The notes below the pieces were generated by a model, which made no database searches, was not told the DNA's origin, and worked only from the letters and a program-made list of their open reading frames with translations. A stretch of DNA of 64,000 bases, from contig NZ_NOIU01000001.1 of the NCBI RefSeq assembly GCF_004136635.1, forward strand, positions 620,001 through 684,000. The letters are read 5' to 3'. The stretch is from Rothia halotolerans. GTDB taxonomy: Bacteria > Actinomycetota > Actinomycetes > Actinomycetales > Micrococcaceae. This document shows, one piece after another, positions 45,217 through 53,496 of this stretch (position 1 is the stretch's first letter; each line of letters starts with the position of its first letter). Both the position numbers and the translations under genes were made by a program.

Positions 45217-46425
45217 TCAGGCCCTCCCCTCGGCGGAGGCGGAGGTGCCGGCGGCGGCCGCGGCGGCGGCGTCCGCGGAACCGCTCTCGGCGGAGCCAGC
45301 GCCCCCGATGGACTCGGACCCGGCGGCCGCGGTCCCGGCCGCCCCGGCCCCGGTGCCCGCCGTCCGCGGCAGCGGCTGCTGCTGCGTGATGCAGTGGATG
45401 CCGCCGCCGAACCGGAAGATGTCCCGGGCGTCGACCACCTCGACCTCCCGCCCCGGGTACGCCTCGCCCAGGATCCGCGCGGCCTGCTCGTCCCGCTCGC
45501 CGCCGAAGCCGCACAGCACGACGACGCCGTTGGCCACGTAGTGGTTGATGTAGGACCAGTCGACGTACTCGCCGTCCTCGACGATGGTCTCCGGTGCGGG
45601 GACGTCCACGATCCGCAGCGGCCGGCCCTCGGCGTCGTGCTGGCCCTCGAGGAAGGCCCTGAGCTCGCGGGTCACGGAGTAGTCGGGGTGCGCCGGGTCG
45701 TCCTGGCGGTGCAGCAGGATCGCGCCGGACTCGGTGGGGGCCGCGACGATGTCCACGTGCCCGCGCGTGCCGAACTCGCCGTAGTCCCGGGCGAGGCCGC
45801 GCGGGAGCCAGATCGCGTGGCGGGTGCCGAGGCGGGCGTGGACCTCCCGCTCGACGTCCTCGGCGTCGAGCGAGGGATTGCGGCCGTCGTCCAGCTGCAC
45901 CGTGCGGGTGAGCAGCACGGTGCCGGCGCCGTCGACGTGGAAGCCGCCGCCCTCGTTGACGAGCTCGCTCGCCAGGCGCGGCACCCCCGCGGCCTCGGCC
46001 ATGGCCGCGCCGACGTGCTGGTCGCTCTCCCAGGCGGCCCAGTCCTGGGCGCCCCACCCGTTGAAGATCCAGTCCACGCCCGCGACGCCGCCCTCGGCGT
46101 CGTGGACGAAGGTCAGGCCGCTGTCCCGGGCCCAGGCGTCGTCGAGGGGGACCGGGAGCAGCTCGACGTCGTGGCCGGCGAGCGCCTCGCGGGCCGCCGC
46201 CTCGTCGCCCGGGGAGACGAGCATCCGGACCGGCTCGTGGCGGGCGATCGCGCCGGCCACGCGGGACCACGCGGCGCGGGCCGCGGCGAGCCCGTCCGAG
46301 CCCTCGGGCCCGAAGGTCTCGTTGGCGGTGGGGAAGGCCATCCACGTACGCTCGTGGGGAGCCCACTCCGGGGGCATCGTGGTCCGCTGCCCCGCGGGGG
46401 CCTCGGGAAGCGCTGACTCGGTCAT
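45217..46425 (-). CDS. aguA: Agmatine deiminase
   Basis: The 402-residue protein converts agmatine to N-carbamoylputrescine and ammonia. Motifs include MPPEWAPHERTWMAFP, the catalytic region ELVNEGGGFHVDG, GHVDIVA, and the nucleophile Cys345 in FGGGIHCITQQQP. Residues 352-402 form an unusual Ala/Gly/Ser tail beyond the family end. AGGAAGGAC sets the start at 46425. The usual nitrilase-family partner AguB is absent; an amidase gene follows instead. Confidence 0.93.
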   Translation of the reverse strand: MTESALPEAPAGQRTTMPPEWAPHERTWMAFPTANETFGPEGSDGLAAARAAWSRVAGAIARHEPVRMLVSPGDEAAAREALAGHDVELLPVPLDDAWARDSGLTFVHDAEGGVAGVDWIFNGWGAQDWAAWESDQHVGAAMAEAAGVPRLASELVNEGGGFHVDGAGTVLLTRTVQLDDGRNPSLDAEDVEREVHARLGTRHAIWLPRGLARDYGEFGTRGHVDIVAAPTESGAILLHRQDDPAHPDYSVTRELRAFLEGQHDAEGRPLRIVDVPAPETIVEDGEYVDWSYINHYVANGVVVLCGFGGERDEQAARILGEAYPGREVEVVDARDIFRFGGGIHCITQQQPLPRTAGTGAGAAGTAAAGSESIGGAGSAESGSADAAAAAAAGTSASAEGRA

Positions 46426-46442
46426 GGACGTGTCCTTCCTCA

Positions 46443-46466
46443 CCTAAATGAACAGTATTCATTAGG
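46443..46466 (-). promoter_or_regulatory. AT-rich near-palindrome upstream of agmatine deiminase
   Basis: CCTAAATGAA (46443-46452) and TTCATTAGG (46458-46466) form an imperfect inverted repeat (one base missing) 18 bases upstream of the start, in otherwise GC-rich DNA. It could be a repressor site in the promoter or 5' end of the agmatine deiminase operon. No matching regulator gene is adjacent. Confidence 0.45.
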
Positions 46467-46532
46467 GACGACGGGAGCCCCGATGTCAAGGGGCCGACGC
46501 CGAAGTCCCTTCCCTCCGCCCCGGCGTCGTGC

Positions 46533-46675
46533 TAGAGTCTCCGACGTTCGTGTCCCCTCACAAAGGCGATCCCGTGAAGAGTGCCCCTCTGCGCTGACCC
46601 GCTGAGCATCCGCACCCACCCGCCGCATCAGGCCGGTGCCGCTCAGCATCCCATCGAGCTGAGAGGGGCATCCGC
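46533..46675 (+). promoter_or_regulatory. Attenuator-type leader of the ABC-F gene
   Basis: A TAGAGT -10 (46533-46538) starts a leader of about 130 bases. TGCCCCTCT (46582-46590), inside a short upstream ORF, pairs with AGAGGGGCA (46662-46670), the ribosome site of the ABC-F gene. GCTCAGC (46641-46647) can pair either with GCTGAGC (46601-46607) or, through CTCAGC, with GCTGAG (46658-46663), which adjoins that ribosome site. A ribosome stalled on the upstream ORF would free the site. This is the logic known for antibiotic-induced ABC-F genes. Confidence 0.7.
46574..46597 (+). CDS. Leader peptide of the ABC-F gene (seven codons)
   Basis: A GTG start at 46574 encodes MKSAPLR, ending in TGA at 46595-46597. 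AAAGG at 46562-46566 lies seven bases upstream. Its codons for APL overlap the segment that pairs with the ABC-F ribosome site, so ribosome position on this ORF would decide folding. Short peptides ending in Pro-Leu-Arg are plausible stalling sites. Confidence 0.6.
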   Translation: MKSAPLR

Positions 46676-48517
46676 ATGCCTGCGTCCACGAACACCATCT
46701 CCTTCTACTCCCTGGCCCTCACCTGGCCGGACGGCACCCCCTGCCTGGACGGGGTCGACGCCGTCTACGGCCCCGGCCTGCACGGCGTCATCGGCGCCAA
46801 CGGCTCGGGCAAGACCACGCTCGCCCGGCTGCTGCTCGGCGAGCTCTCCCCCACCTCGGGATCCCTCGTCGCTCCCGAGCGCACCCGCATCCTGCGGCAG
46901 GACCTCGGCCTGCGGACCGCCGCGACGGTCGGCGAGCTCATGGGCCTCGCCCCGGTCCTCTCCGCGATCGACGCCGTGACCGCCGGGGAGATCGATCCGG
47001 CGCTCTTCGACGCGATCGGGGAGGACTGGGACATCGCCGAGCGGGCGGCCGCCGTGCTGCAGCGCGAGGGGCTGGGAGTCCTCGGCGAGCCCGGGGAGTC
47101 GCTGGGCCGCGGCGTCGGGACCCTCTCCGGCGGGCAGGCGGTCCGCGTCGCCCTGGCCGGGCTGCGCCTGACCCGGCCCGATGCCCTCATCCTCGACGAG
47201 CCGACTAACAACCTCGACGCCGCGGCCCGCGAGCGGCTGGGCGGCCTCCTGGAGGAGATGCGCGGCCGGATCCCGATCCTGGCGATCAGCCACGACCGCG
47301 GGCTGCTGGAGACCTGCGACTCGATCAGCGAGCTCGCACCCGCCGGGCCGCGCGAGGAGGCCTCGACGCTGCGCCGCTTCGAGGGCGGCTACTCGGACTG
47401 GGAGGCCGCGATCGAGGCCGAGCAGCAGACCGCCCGCCGCCGCGTGCGCGACGCCTCCGCCACCGCCGAGCGTGAGAAGCGGGACCGCATGGCCCAGCAG
47501 GTCAAGCAGAGCCGCGACGAGCGGCGCGGCAGGAAGTTCGAGCAGACCAAGCGCAAGCCCGGCATGGCGATGGGCAACGACAAGAACAGCGCGGAGCGCA
47601 GCTCGGCCCGCGCCCGGGCCCTGATGGCCGGGCGCGAGCGCGCCGCGGAGGAGGCGCTCACCGCCGCCGAGGCGGGACTGCGGGAGACGGACGAGGTCCA
47701 CCTGGAGCTGCCCGAGACCGCCGTCGGCGCCCGGACCAGGATCGTGGAATTACATCTTTCCCCGGCGCCGGGAGCCGATGCGGCTTCCGCCGACGAGGCG
47801 AAGGGGTCCGACGCGGACGCCCGGCCGGACGAGAACGCCCAACCGGATGCGGGCGCCCGCCCTGAGGGCGGCCCCGCTCCCCTCGGGACGGACCTCGAGC
47901 ACCTGATCGTCACGGGCCCCGAGCACGTGCGGCTGGCCGGGTCCAACGGCTCGGGCAAGACGACGCTGCTCCGGCGCATCGTGGCCGCCGGCGAGGAGGG
48001 GGCGCAGGCCGACCCCGACCGGGGGAGCCCGCTGCCCGAGCTGCCCGGCCCGACGTACCGGGTCGGCTCCCGGATCGAGCGGCTCGGATACCTCCCCCAG
48101 CGGATCGAGCTGCCCGCCGGCCGCACGGTGATCCAGGCGGTGGCCGAGGCCAATCCCGTGGCCTCGGAGCAGCAGCTACGGGACCGGCTCGCCCGGCTGC
48201 TCTTCCGCCGGGAGAAGGTCTTCGGCGCCGTCGAGTCGCTCTCCGGCGGCGAGCGGTTCCGGGTCGCGCTGGCCAGGATCCTGCTCGGTGCCCCGGCCCC
48301 GCAGCTGCTGATCCTGGACGAGCCGACCAACAACCTGGACATCCCCACCGTGGACTGGCTGGTGGGCGCGCTGGACGGCTACCGGGGCGCGCTGCTGGTG
48401 GTCAGCCACGACGAGGACTTCCTGGAGCGGATCGGCGTCGACCGCACCGTGGACCTGGACCGCATCCGGGAGGCGGGGCGCGAGGAGGCCGGGGCGGAGG
48501 CCGACGCCGGGGCATGA
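46676..48517 (+). CDS. ABC-F ATPase, probable ribosome-protection or translation factor
   Basis: The 613-residue protein has two ATPase domains and no membrane part. Domain 1 has GANGSGKTT, LSGGQAVRVAL and LILDEPTNNLD; domain 2 has GSNGSGKTTLL, LSGGERFRVALARIL and LILDEPTNNLD. A charged helical linker (about 245-320, with QQVKQSRDERRGRKFEQTKRK) lies between them, as in ABC-F proteins that reach the ribosomal E/P site. A disordered Ala/Asp/Glu-rich insert follows (about 365-400). The attenuator-like leader supports an antibiotic-resistance role, as yet unproven. Confidence 0.9.
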   Translation: MPASTNTISFYSLALTWPDGTPCLDGVDAVYGPGLHGVIGANGSGKTTLARLLLGELSPTSGSLVAPERTRILRQDLGLRTAATVGELMGLAPVLSAIDAVTAGEIDPALFDAIGEDWDIAERAAAVLQREGLGVLGEPGESLGRGVGTLSGGQAVRVALAGLRLTRPDALILDEPTNNLDAAARERLGGLLEEMRGRIPILAISHDRGLLETCDSISELAPAGPREEASTLRRFEGGYSDWEAAIEAEQQTARRRVRDASATAEREKRDRMAQQVKQSRDERRGRKFEQTKRKPGMAMGNDKNSAERSSARARALMAGRERAAEEALTAAEAGLRETDEVHLELPETAVGARTRIVELHLSPAPGADAASADEAKGSDADARPDENAQPDAGARPEGGPAPLGTDLEHLIVTGPEHVRLAGSNGSGKTTLLRRIVAAGEEGAQADPDRGSPLPELPGPTYRVGSRIERLGYLPQRIELPAGRTVIQAVAEANPVASEQQLRDRLARLLFRREKVFGAVESLSGGERFRVALARILLGAPAPQLLILDEPTNNLDIPTVDWLVGALDGYRGALLVVSHDEDFLERIGVDRTVDLDRIREAGREEAGAEADAGA

Positions 48518-48537
48518 GCGCCCGCGGCGCCGTCGCC

Positions 48538-49245
48538 TTACAGCGGCGGCCAGGGCACCCGGTACCCGCCCGTCTCGTCGAAGGGGAGCGCCGGGTGCTC
48601 CAGCAGGTCCTCGACCCGCCGCTGCAGGGCCAGCTGCTCCACCGGCAGCAGCAGCTCCGTCAGCTCGCCGGGCAGCTCGTCCGCCAGGGAGGCCAGGTCC
48701 TCCAGCAGCGGCCCCGGCACGGGCCGCCCCGCGAATTCCCAGATCACGGTGCGCAGCTTGAACAGCGCGGAGAAGCACAGCCCCTGGTCGATCCCCCAGA
48801 CGTGGCCGTCCTCGCCGCGCAGCACGTGCCCGCCCTTGCGGTCGGTGTTGTTGGCGACGACGTCGAACACCGCCATCCTCAGCAGGTCCGGGTGGGTCTC
48901 CGGGTGGGAGTCGTGGAGGGTGAAGTAGTGCTGGCGGGGGTCGTGCGGGACGAACCGCTGGACGGAACCCGGGCCGAAGGGTCCGTCCTCGCGCAGCACC
49001 GTGACGGGCACCAGCTCCCAGCCCAGCGCCTCGGAGAGCACGTAGGCGGCCCGCTCCCGGCGGTAGATCCCGGGCGGGAAGTCGCGCAGCGGCCGCTCGC
49101 CCTCCCCCGGCTTGTAGACCGCCAGGGCCCGGCGCGCGCCGTCGTCCACCCGGATCAGCATCGCGGAGTTGCTGCTCGACTCGATCAGCCCCACCAGCTC
49201 GATCTCCCCACCGGCCAGCAGGGCCTCCTCCTCGGCCCCGGTCAC
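48538..49245 (-). CDS. SCO1664-family protein (phosphatidylinositol-kinase-like fold)
   Basis: The 235-residue protein matches an actinobacterial family related to PI3/4-kinase-like folds: MLIRVDDGARRALAVYKPGEGERPLRDFP resembles a nucleotide-binding lobe with its Lys, and FDVVANNTDRKGGHVL with WGIDQGLCF resembles the catalytic and metal loops. Its substrate is unknown. The GTG start overlaps the stop of the upstream phosphatase gene (GTGA), so the two are translationally coupled and probably act together. Confidence 0.85.
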   Translation of the reverse strand: MTGAEEEALLAGGEIELVGLIESSSNSAMLIRVDDGARRALAVYKPGEGERPLRDFPPGIYRRERAAYVLSEALGWELVPVTVLREDGPFGPGSVQRFVPHDPRQHYFTLHDSHPETHPDLLRMAVFDVVANNTDRKGGHVLRGEDGHVWGIDQGLCFSALFKLRTVIWEFAGRPVPGPLLEDLASLADELPGELTELLLPVEQLALQRRVEDLLEHPALPFDETGGYRVPWPPL

Positions 49246-49886
49246 GAGGGGACCAGGGGCGCCAGCGGCCCGTCCGTGGAGTTGACCCGGGCCACCGAGG
49301 GCGCCTGACCCGGCCGGTGGACGATCACCGAGACCGAGCACGGGTCCACCACGATCCGTTGGAACAGGTCCAGGTGCGTGCCGAGCGCGTGGGCCAGCAC
49401 GGCCTTGAGCGGGTCGGCGTGGGAGAAGCACAGCACGACGCCGCCGGGGTGGGCCTCGCGCAGCCGGTCCACGGCGTCGACCGCCCGCGCCTGCATGTGG
49501 GAGAAGCTCTCCCCGTGCGGGAACCGGAAGGACGAGGGCGCGCGCTGCACCGTGCCCCACTCCGGTAGCTTCGCCAGCCCGGCCAGTTCCCGGCCGGTCC
49601 AGTCGCCGAAGTCGCACTCGGTCAGGCCCTCCTCCGTCCGCGCGGTCAGGCCCGCGGCGCGCTCGGCGGGCGCGGCCGTCTCTCGGGTGCGCTCCAGCGG
49701 GGAGGTGTAGATCGCGCTGACGGGGACGCCGGCCAGGCGCTCGGCCACCGCCTCGGCCTGCTCCCGCCCCCGCTCGGACAGGTGCAGCCCCGGCGCGCGG
49801 CCGGGCAGCACCCTGCCGGTGGTGGGGGTCTGCCCGTGGCGGACGAGCATCATGATGGTGGGGCGCGCGGCGTCGTCGTTGCTCAC
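49242..49886 (-). CDS. MSMEG_4193-like histidine phosphatase
   Basis: The 214-residue protein is a histidine phosphatase: catalytic LVRHGQTPTTGRVLPGRAPG, the acid region ECDFGDWTGRELAGL, and CFSHADPLKAVLAHALG with the second His. The family is often called a putative phosphomutase and accompanies SCO1664-like genes. The start is GTG 49886; ATG codons about 11-12 codons in are alternatives. In some actinobacteria this pair adjoins mshC; here it does not. Confidence 0.85.
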   Translation of the reverse strand: MSNDDAARPTIMMLVRHGQTPTTGRVLPGRAPGLHLSERGREQAEAVAERLAGVPVSAIYTSPLERTRETAAPAERAAGLTARTEEGLTECDFGDWTGRELAGLAKLPEWGTVQRAPSSFRFPHGESFSHMQARAVDAVDRLREAHPGGVVLCFSHADPLKAVLAHALGTHLDLFQRIVVDPCSVSVIVHRPGQAPSVARVNSTDGPLAPLVPS

Positions 49887-49976
49887 GCGCCTCACGCTAC
49901 CCGCGGAGCCGGATCCGCGCACCGGGTCGGGAAGGACGCCTTCCCCTCGCGCGGGGAGAGGTCTAGCGTTGACGGT

Positions 49977-51422
49977 GTGACTGAGCGCCCTGACATCCAC
50001 ACCCTCGGCGAGCTGCGGGCGGCGGGCTACGAGCACCGCCCGCTGCGCCTGGAGATCCGCGAGAACCTCCTCTCCACCCTGGCGGAGGGCCGCAACCCCT
50101 GGCCCGGCCTGCACGGACTGGAGGACACGGTGCTGCCCCAGCTCGAGCGCGCGCTGCTCGCCGGGCACGACGTCGTCCTTCTGGGCGAGCGCGGCCAGGG
50201 CAAGACCCGGCTCCTGCGCACCCTGGCGGGCCTGCTGGACGAGTGGTCCCCCGAGGTGCGGGGCTCCGAGCTGCACGAGCACCCGGAGGACCCCCTCACC
50301 GAGGCGGTCCGCGAGCGCATCGCGATCGAGGGGGACGACCTGCCCATCGCGTGGCGGCACCGCGAGGAGCGCTACGTGGAGAAGCTCGCGACGCCGGACA
50401 CCTCCGTCGCGGACCTGATCGGCGACGTCGACCCCATCCGCGTCGCGGAGGGCCGCCGGCTCGGCGACCCGGAGACCATCCACTACGGCCTCATCCCCCG
50501 CGCGCACCGCGGGATCGTGGCCATCAACGAGCTGCCCGACCTCGCCGAGCGCATCCAGGTCTCCATGCTCAACGTGATGGAGGAGCGGGACGTCCAGATC
50601 CGCGGCTACGTGCTGCGGCTGCCGCTGGACGTGCTGGTGGTGGCCTCGGCCAACCCGGAGGACTACACCAACCGCGGCCGGATCATCACCCCGCTCAAGG
50701 ACCGCTTCGGCGCCGAGATCCGCACCCACTACCCGCTGGAGCTGGCGGACGAGATCGCGGTGACCCGGCAGGAGGCCGAGCTGGTCGCCGAGGTGCCGGA
50801 GGCCCTGCTGGAGATCCTCGCCCGGTACACCCGCCTGCTCCGGCAGTCCCCGGCCGTGGACCAGCGCTCGGGCGTCTCGGCGCGCTTCTCGATCGCCGGC
50901 GCGGAGACCACCGCGGCCTCCGCGCTGCGCCGGGCCGCGATCCACGGCGAGGAGCACGCCGTCGCGCGCCTGGTGGACGTCGAGGCCGCCGTGGAGGTCC
51001 TGGCGGGCAAGATCGAGTTCGAGTCCGGCGAGGAAGGCCGGGAGATCGCCGTCCTGGAGCACCTGCTGCGCCGGGCGACGATGGAGACCGTGCAGTCCCG
51101 CCTGCGCGGCATCGACCTCGGCCCGCTCATCGAGGCCCTGGACGGCACCGTGACCGTCAGCACCGGCGGCGACGTGCCCGCCCGGGACCTGCTGGCCGAG
51201 CTCCCGGCGCTGGAGGATGACGACGCCGACCCCGTGGAGGACGGCGCCGGGACCGCCGGGGACGGCTCGGCCGGCGCCGGGCTCTACGACCGGATCGCGG
51301 AGCGCCTGGGGGCGAGCACGCCCGGCCAGCGGGCCAACGCGATCGAGCTCGCCCTGGAGGCCCTGTTCCTGTCCCAGAAGATCTCCAAGGACGCCGACGC
51401 CGAGGGCACCGTCTACGGCTGA
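49977..51422 (+). CDS. MoxR-like AAA ATPase (magnesium-chelatase-type)
   Basis: The 481-residue protein has a AAA core with Walker A in LLGERGQGKTRLL (about 68-80), a sensor region GIVAINELPDLAERIQVSMLNVMEE and an arginine-rich second motif KDRFGAEIRTHYP. It probably works with the VWA protein encoded 86 bases downstream to remodel or insert metal into a client protein. The GTG start at 49977 lies only 7 bases after a TAGCGT box, suggesting a leaderless mRNA. Confidence 0.88.
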   Translation: MTERPDIHTLGELRAAGYEHRPLRLEIRENLLSTLAEGRNPWPGLHGLEDTVLPQLERALLAGHDVVLLGERGQGKTRLLRTLAGLLDEWSPEVRGSELHEHPEDPLTEAVRERIAIEGDDLPIAWRHREERYVEKLATPDTSVADLIGDVDPIRVAEGRRLGDPETIHYGLIPRAHRGIVAINELPDLAERIQVSMLNVMEERDVQIRGYVLRLPLDVLVVASANPEDYTNRGRIITPLKDRFGAEIRTHYPLELADEIAVTRQEAELVAEVPEALLEILARYTRLLRQSPAVDQRSGVSARFSIAGAETTAASALRRAAIHGEEHAVARLVDVEAAVEVLAGKIEFESGEEGREIAVLEHLLRRATMETVQSRLRGIDLGPLIEALDGTVTVSTGGDVPARDLLAELPALEDDDADPVEDGAGTAGDGSAGAGLYDRIAERLGASTPGQRANAIELALEALFLSQKISKDADAEGTVYG

Positions 51423-51508
51423 GGCTCCCCGGCCGGGCGCGGGCGGGCGCCGATCCCGACCGCGCCCGGCCCCGGCGTCAGCCTCACGAGCAGAAGGAAG
51501 GGCCCGAG

Positions 51509-53479
51509 ATGCCCGCTCACCGCCATTACAGCCGATACGGCCGCTACACCGGCGGCCCCGACCCCCTGGCGCCCCCGGCCGACCTGACCGAGGCGCTGGA
51601 GGCCGTGGGCCGCGACGTCATGGAGGGCTACTCCCCGCGCGAGGCCGTCCGCGAGTTCCTGCGCCGCGGGGGCAGGGGCCAGCGCGGCCTCGACGACCTG
51701 GCGGGCCGCGTCAACCAGCGCCGCCGCGAGCTGCTCCAGCGCCACCGGCTCGGCGGCACCCTGGAGGAGGCCAAGGGCCTGCTGGACGAGGCGCTGCGGC
51801 GCGAGCGGGAGCAGTTCCTGCGCGACGCCCGGATGGATCCCATGGACCGGCAGTTCCGTGAGATGCGGCTGGACGGCCTGCCGTCCTCGACCGCGGCCGC
51901 CGTGAGCGAGCTCGCCGACTACGACTGGGCCTCCCAGAGCGCCCGCGAGTCCTACGAGAGGATCAAGGACCTGCTGGGCCGGGAGATGCTGGACCAGCGC
52001 TTCGCCGGCATGAAGGAGGCCCTGGAGAACGCCACGGACGAGGACCGCGAGCGCATCGGCCAGATGCTCTCCGACCTCAACGACCTCCTGGCCCAGCACG
52101 CCCGCGGGGAGGACACCGAGGCCGCCTTCCGGGAGTTCATGGACCAGCACGGGGAGTTCTTCCCGGAGGACCCGCAGTCCGTGGAGGAGCTGATCGACGC
52201 GATGGCCGCCCGCGCGGCCGCCGCCCAGCGGATGATGAACTCGATGACGCCGGAGCAGCGGGATGAGCTGATGCGGCTCTCCTCCCAGGCCTTCGGTTCC
52301 CCCGAGCTGATGAAGCAGCTGGGCCGGCTCGACGCCCAGCTCCAGGCCCTGCGCCCGGGCGAGGACTGGTCCGGCTCGGAGCGGTTCGGCGGCCAGGAGG
52401 GCGTGGGGCTGGGGGACGGCACCGGCCTGCTGCAGGACGTCGCCGACCTGGACTCCCTGGCTGAGCAGCTCGCGCAGGACCACCAGGGCGCGGGGCTGGA
52501 CGACGTCGACCTCGAGGCGCTGACGCGGCAGCTGGGCGAGGAAGCCGCGGTGGACGCCCGGACGCTGGCCGAGCTGGAGCGCGCCCTGCGGGACTCGGGC
52601 CTGCTGCGCCGCGCCTCGGACGGCTCCCTCCGGCTCTCCCCGCAGGCCATCCGCCGGCTGGGGAAGTCGCTGCTGCAGGACATCTCCCGGCAGCTGAGCG
52701 GGCGGGCCGGGGCGCGGGAGACCCGGGCTGCCGGCGCCGCCGGGGAGCCCACGGGGGCCACGCGCGCGTGGCGGTTCGGCGACGTCGAGCCCTGGGACGT
52801 CACCCGCACCGTCACCAACGCCGTCCAGCGGACCGTCGCCGAGGGGGGCTCCGCGGCGGGCGGCGTCCGGCTGCAGGTGGACGACGTCGAGGTCCAGGAG
52901 ACCGAGGCGCGCACCCAGGCGGCGGTGGCGCTGCTGGTGGACACCTCGTTCTCGATGGCCGCCCAGGGCCGCTGGCTGCCGATGAAGCGGACCTCCCTGG
53001 CACTGCACCACCTGGTCACCACGCGGTTCCGCGGGGACGCCCTGGAGACGATCGCCTTCGGCCGCTGGGCGCACGGGCTGTCCGCCGAGGAGCTCACGGC
53101 CCTGCCCCCGGTGCACGAGCAGGGCACCAACCTGCACCACGCGCTGCTGCTGGCGACCCGCTTCTTCCGCGAGCACCCGTCGATGCAGCCGGTGCTCCTG
53201 GTGGTCACCGACGGCGAGCCCACCGCCCACCTGATGCCCGACGGCGAGGCGTTCTTCGACTGGCCCCCCTCCCCGCGCACCCTGGACCTCACGGTCGCGG
53301 AGCTGGAGAGGATCGGGCGGCTCGGCGCCCGCATCACGTTCTTCCGGCTGGGGGACGACGCCGGCCTCGAGCGGTTCCTCGCCGCCATGGCCCGGCGGGT
53401 GGACGGCCGGGTGGTCGCACCCGAGCCGGAGGACCTGGGCTCCTCGGTGGTGGGGGAGTACCTCGACGCGCGGCCCTGA
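51509..53479 (+). CDS. VWA-domain protein, partner of MoxR-like ATPase
   Basis: The 656-residue protein has a long Arg/Glu/Asp-rich helical N-terminal part (1-430) and a C-terminal von Willebrand A domain with the MIDAS motif VDTSFSM (Asp478) and VVTDGEPTAH. The layout is that of chelatase D/CoxE-type partners of MoxR ATPases. No membrane segment or signal peptide is seen, so it is cytosolic. The client is unknown. Confidence 0.88.
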   Translation: MPAHRHYSRYGRYTGGPDPLAPPADLTEALEAVGRDVMEGYSPREAVREFLRRGGRGQRGLDDLAGRVNQRRRELLQRHRLGGTLEEAKGLLDEALRREREQFLRDARMDPMDRQFREMRLDGLPSSTAAAVSELADYDWASQSARESYERIKDLLGREMLDQRFAGMKEALENATDEDRERIGQMLSDLNDLLAQHARGEDTEAAFREFMDQHGEFFPEDPQSVEELIDAMAARAAAAQRMMNSMTPEQRDELMRLSSQAFGSPELMKQLGRLDAQLQALRPGEDWSGSERFGGQEGVGLGDGTGLLQDVADLDSLAEQLAQDHQGAGLDDVDLEALTRQLGEEAAVDARTLAELERALRDSGLLRRASDGSLRLSPQAIRRLGKSLLQDISRQLSGRAGARETRAAGAAGEPTGATRAWRFGDVEPWDVTRTVTNAVQRTVAEGGSAAGGVRLQVDDVEVQETEARTQAAVALLVDTSFSMAAQGRWLPMKRTSLALHHLVTTRFRGDALETIAFGRWAHGLSAEELTALPPVHEQGTNLHHALLLATRFFREHPSMQPVLLVVTDGEPTAHLMPDGEAFFDWPPSPRTLDLTVAELERIGRLGARITFFRLGDDAGLERFLAAMARRVDGRVVAPEPEDLGSSVVGEYLDARP

Positions 53480-53496
53480 ACCGGGCGCCCCGGACC

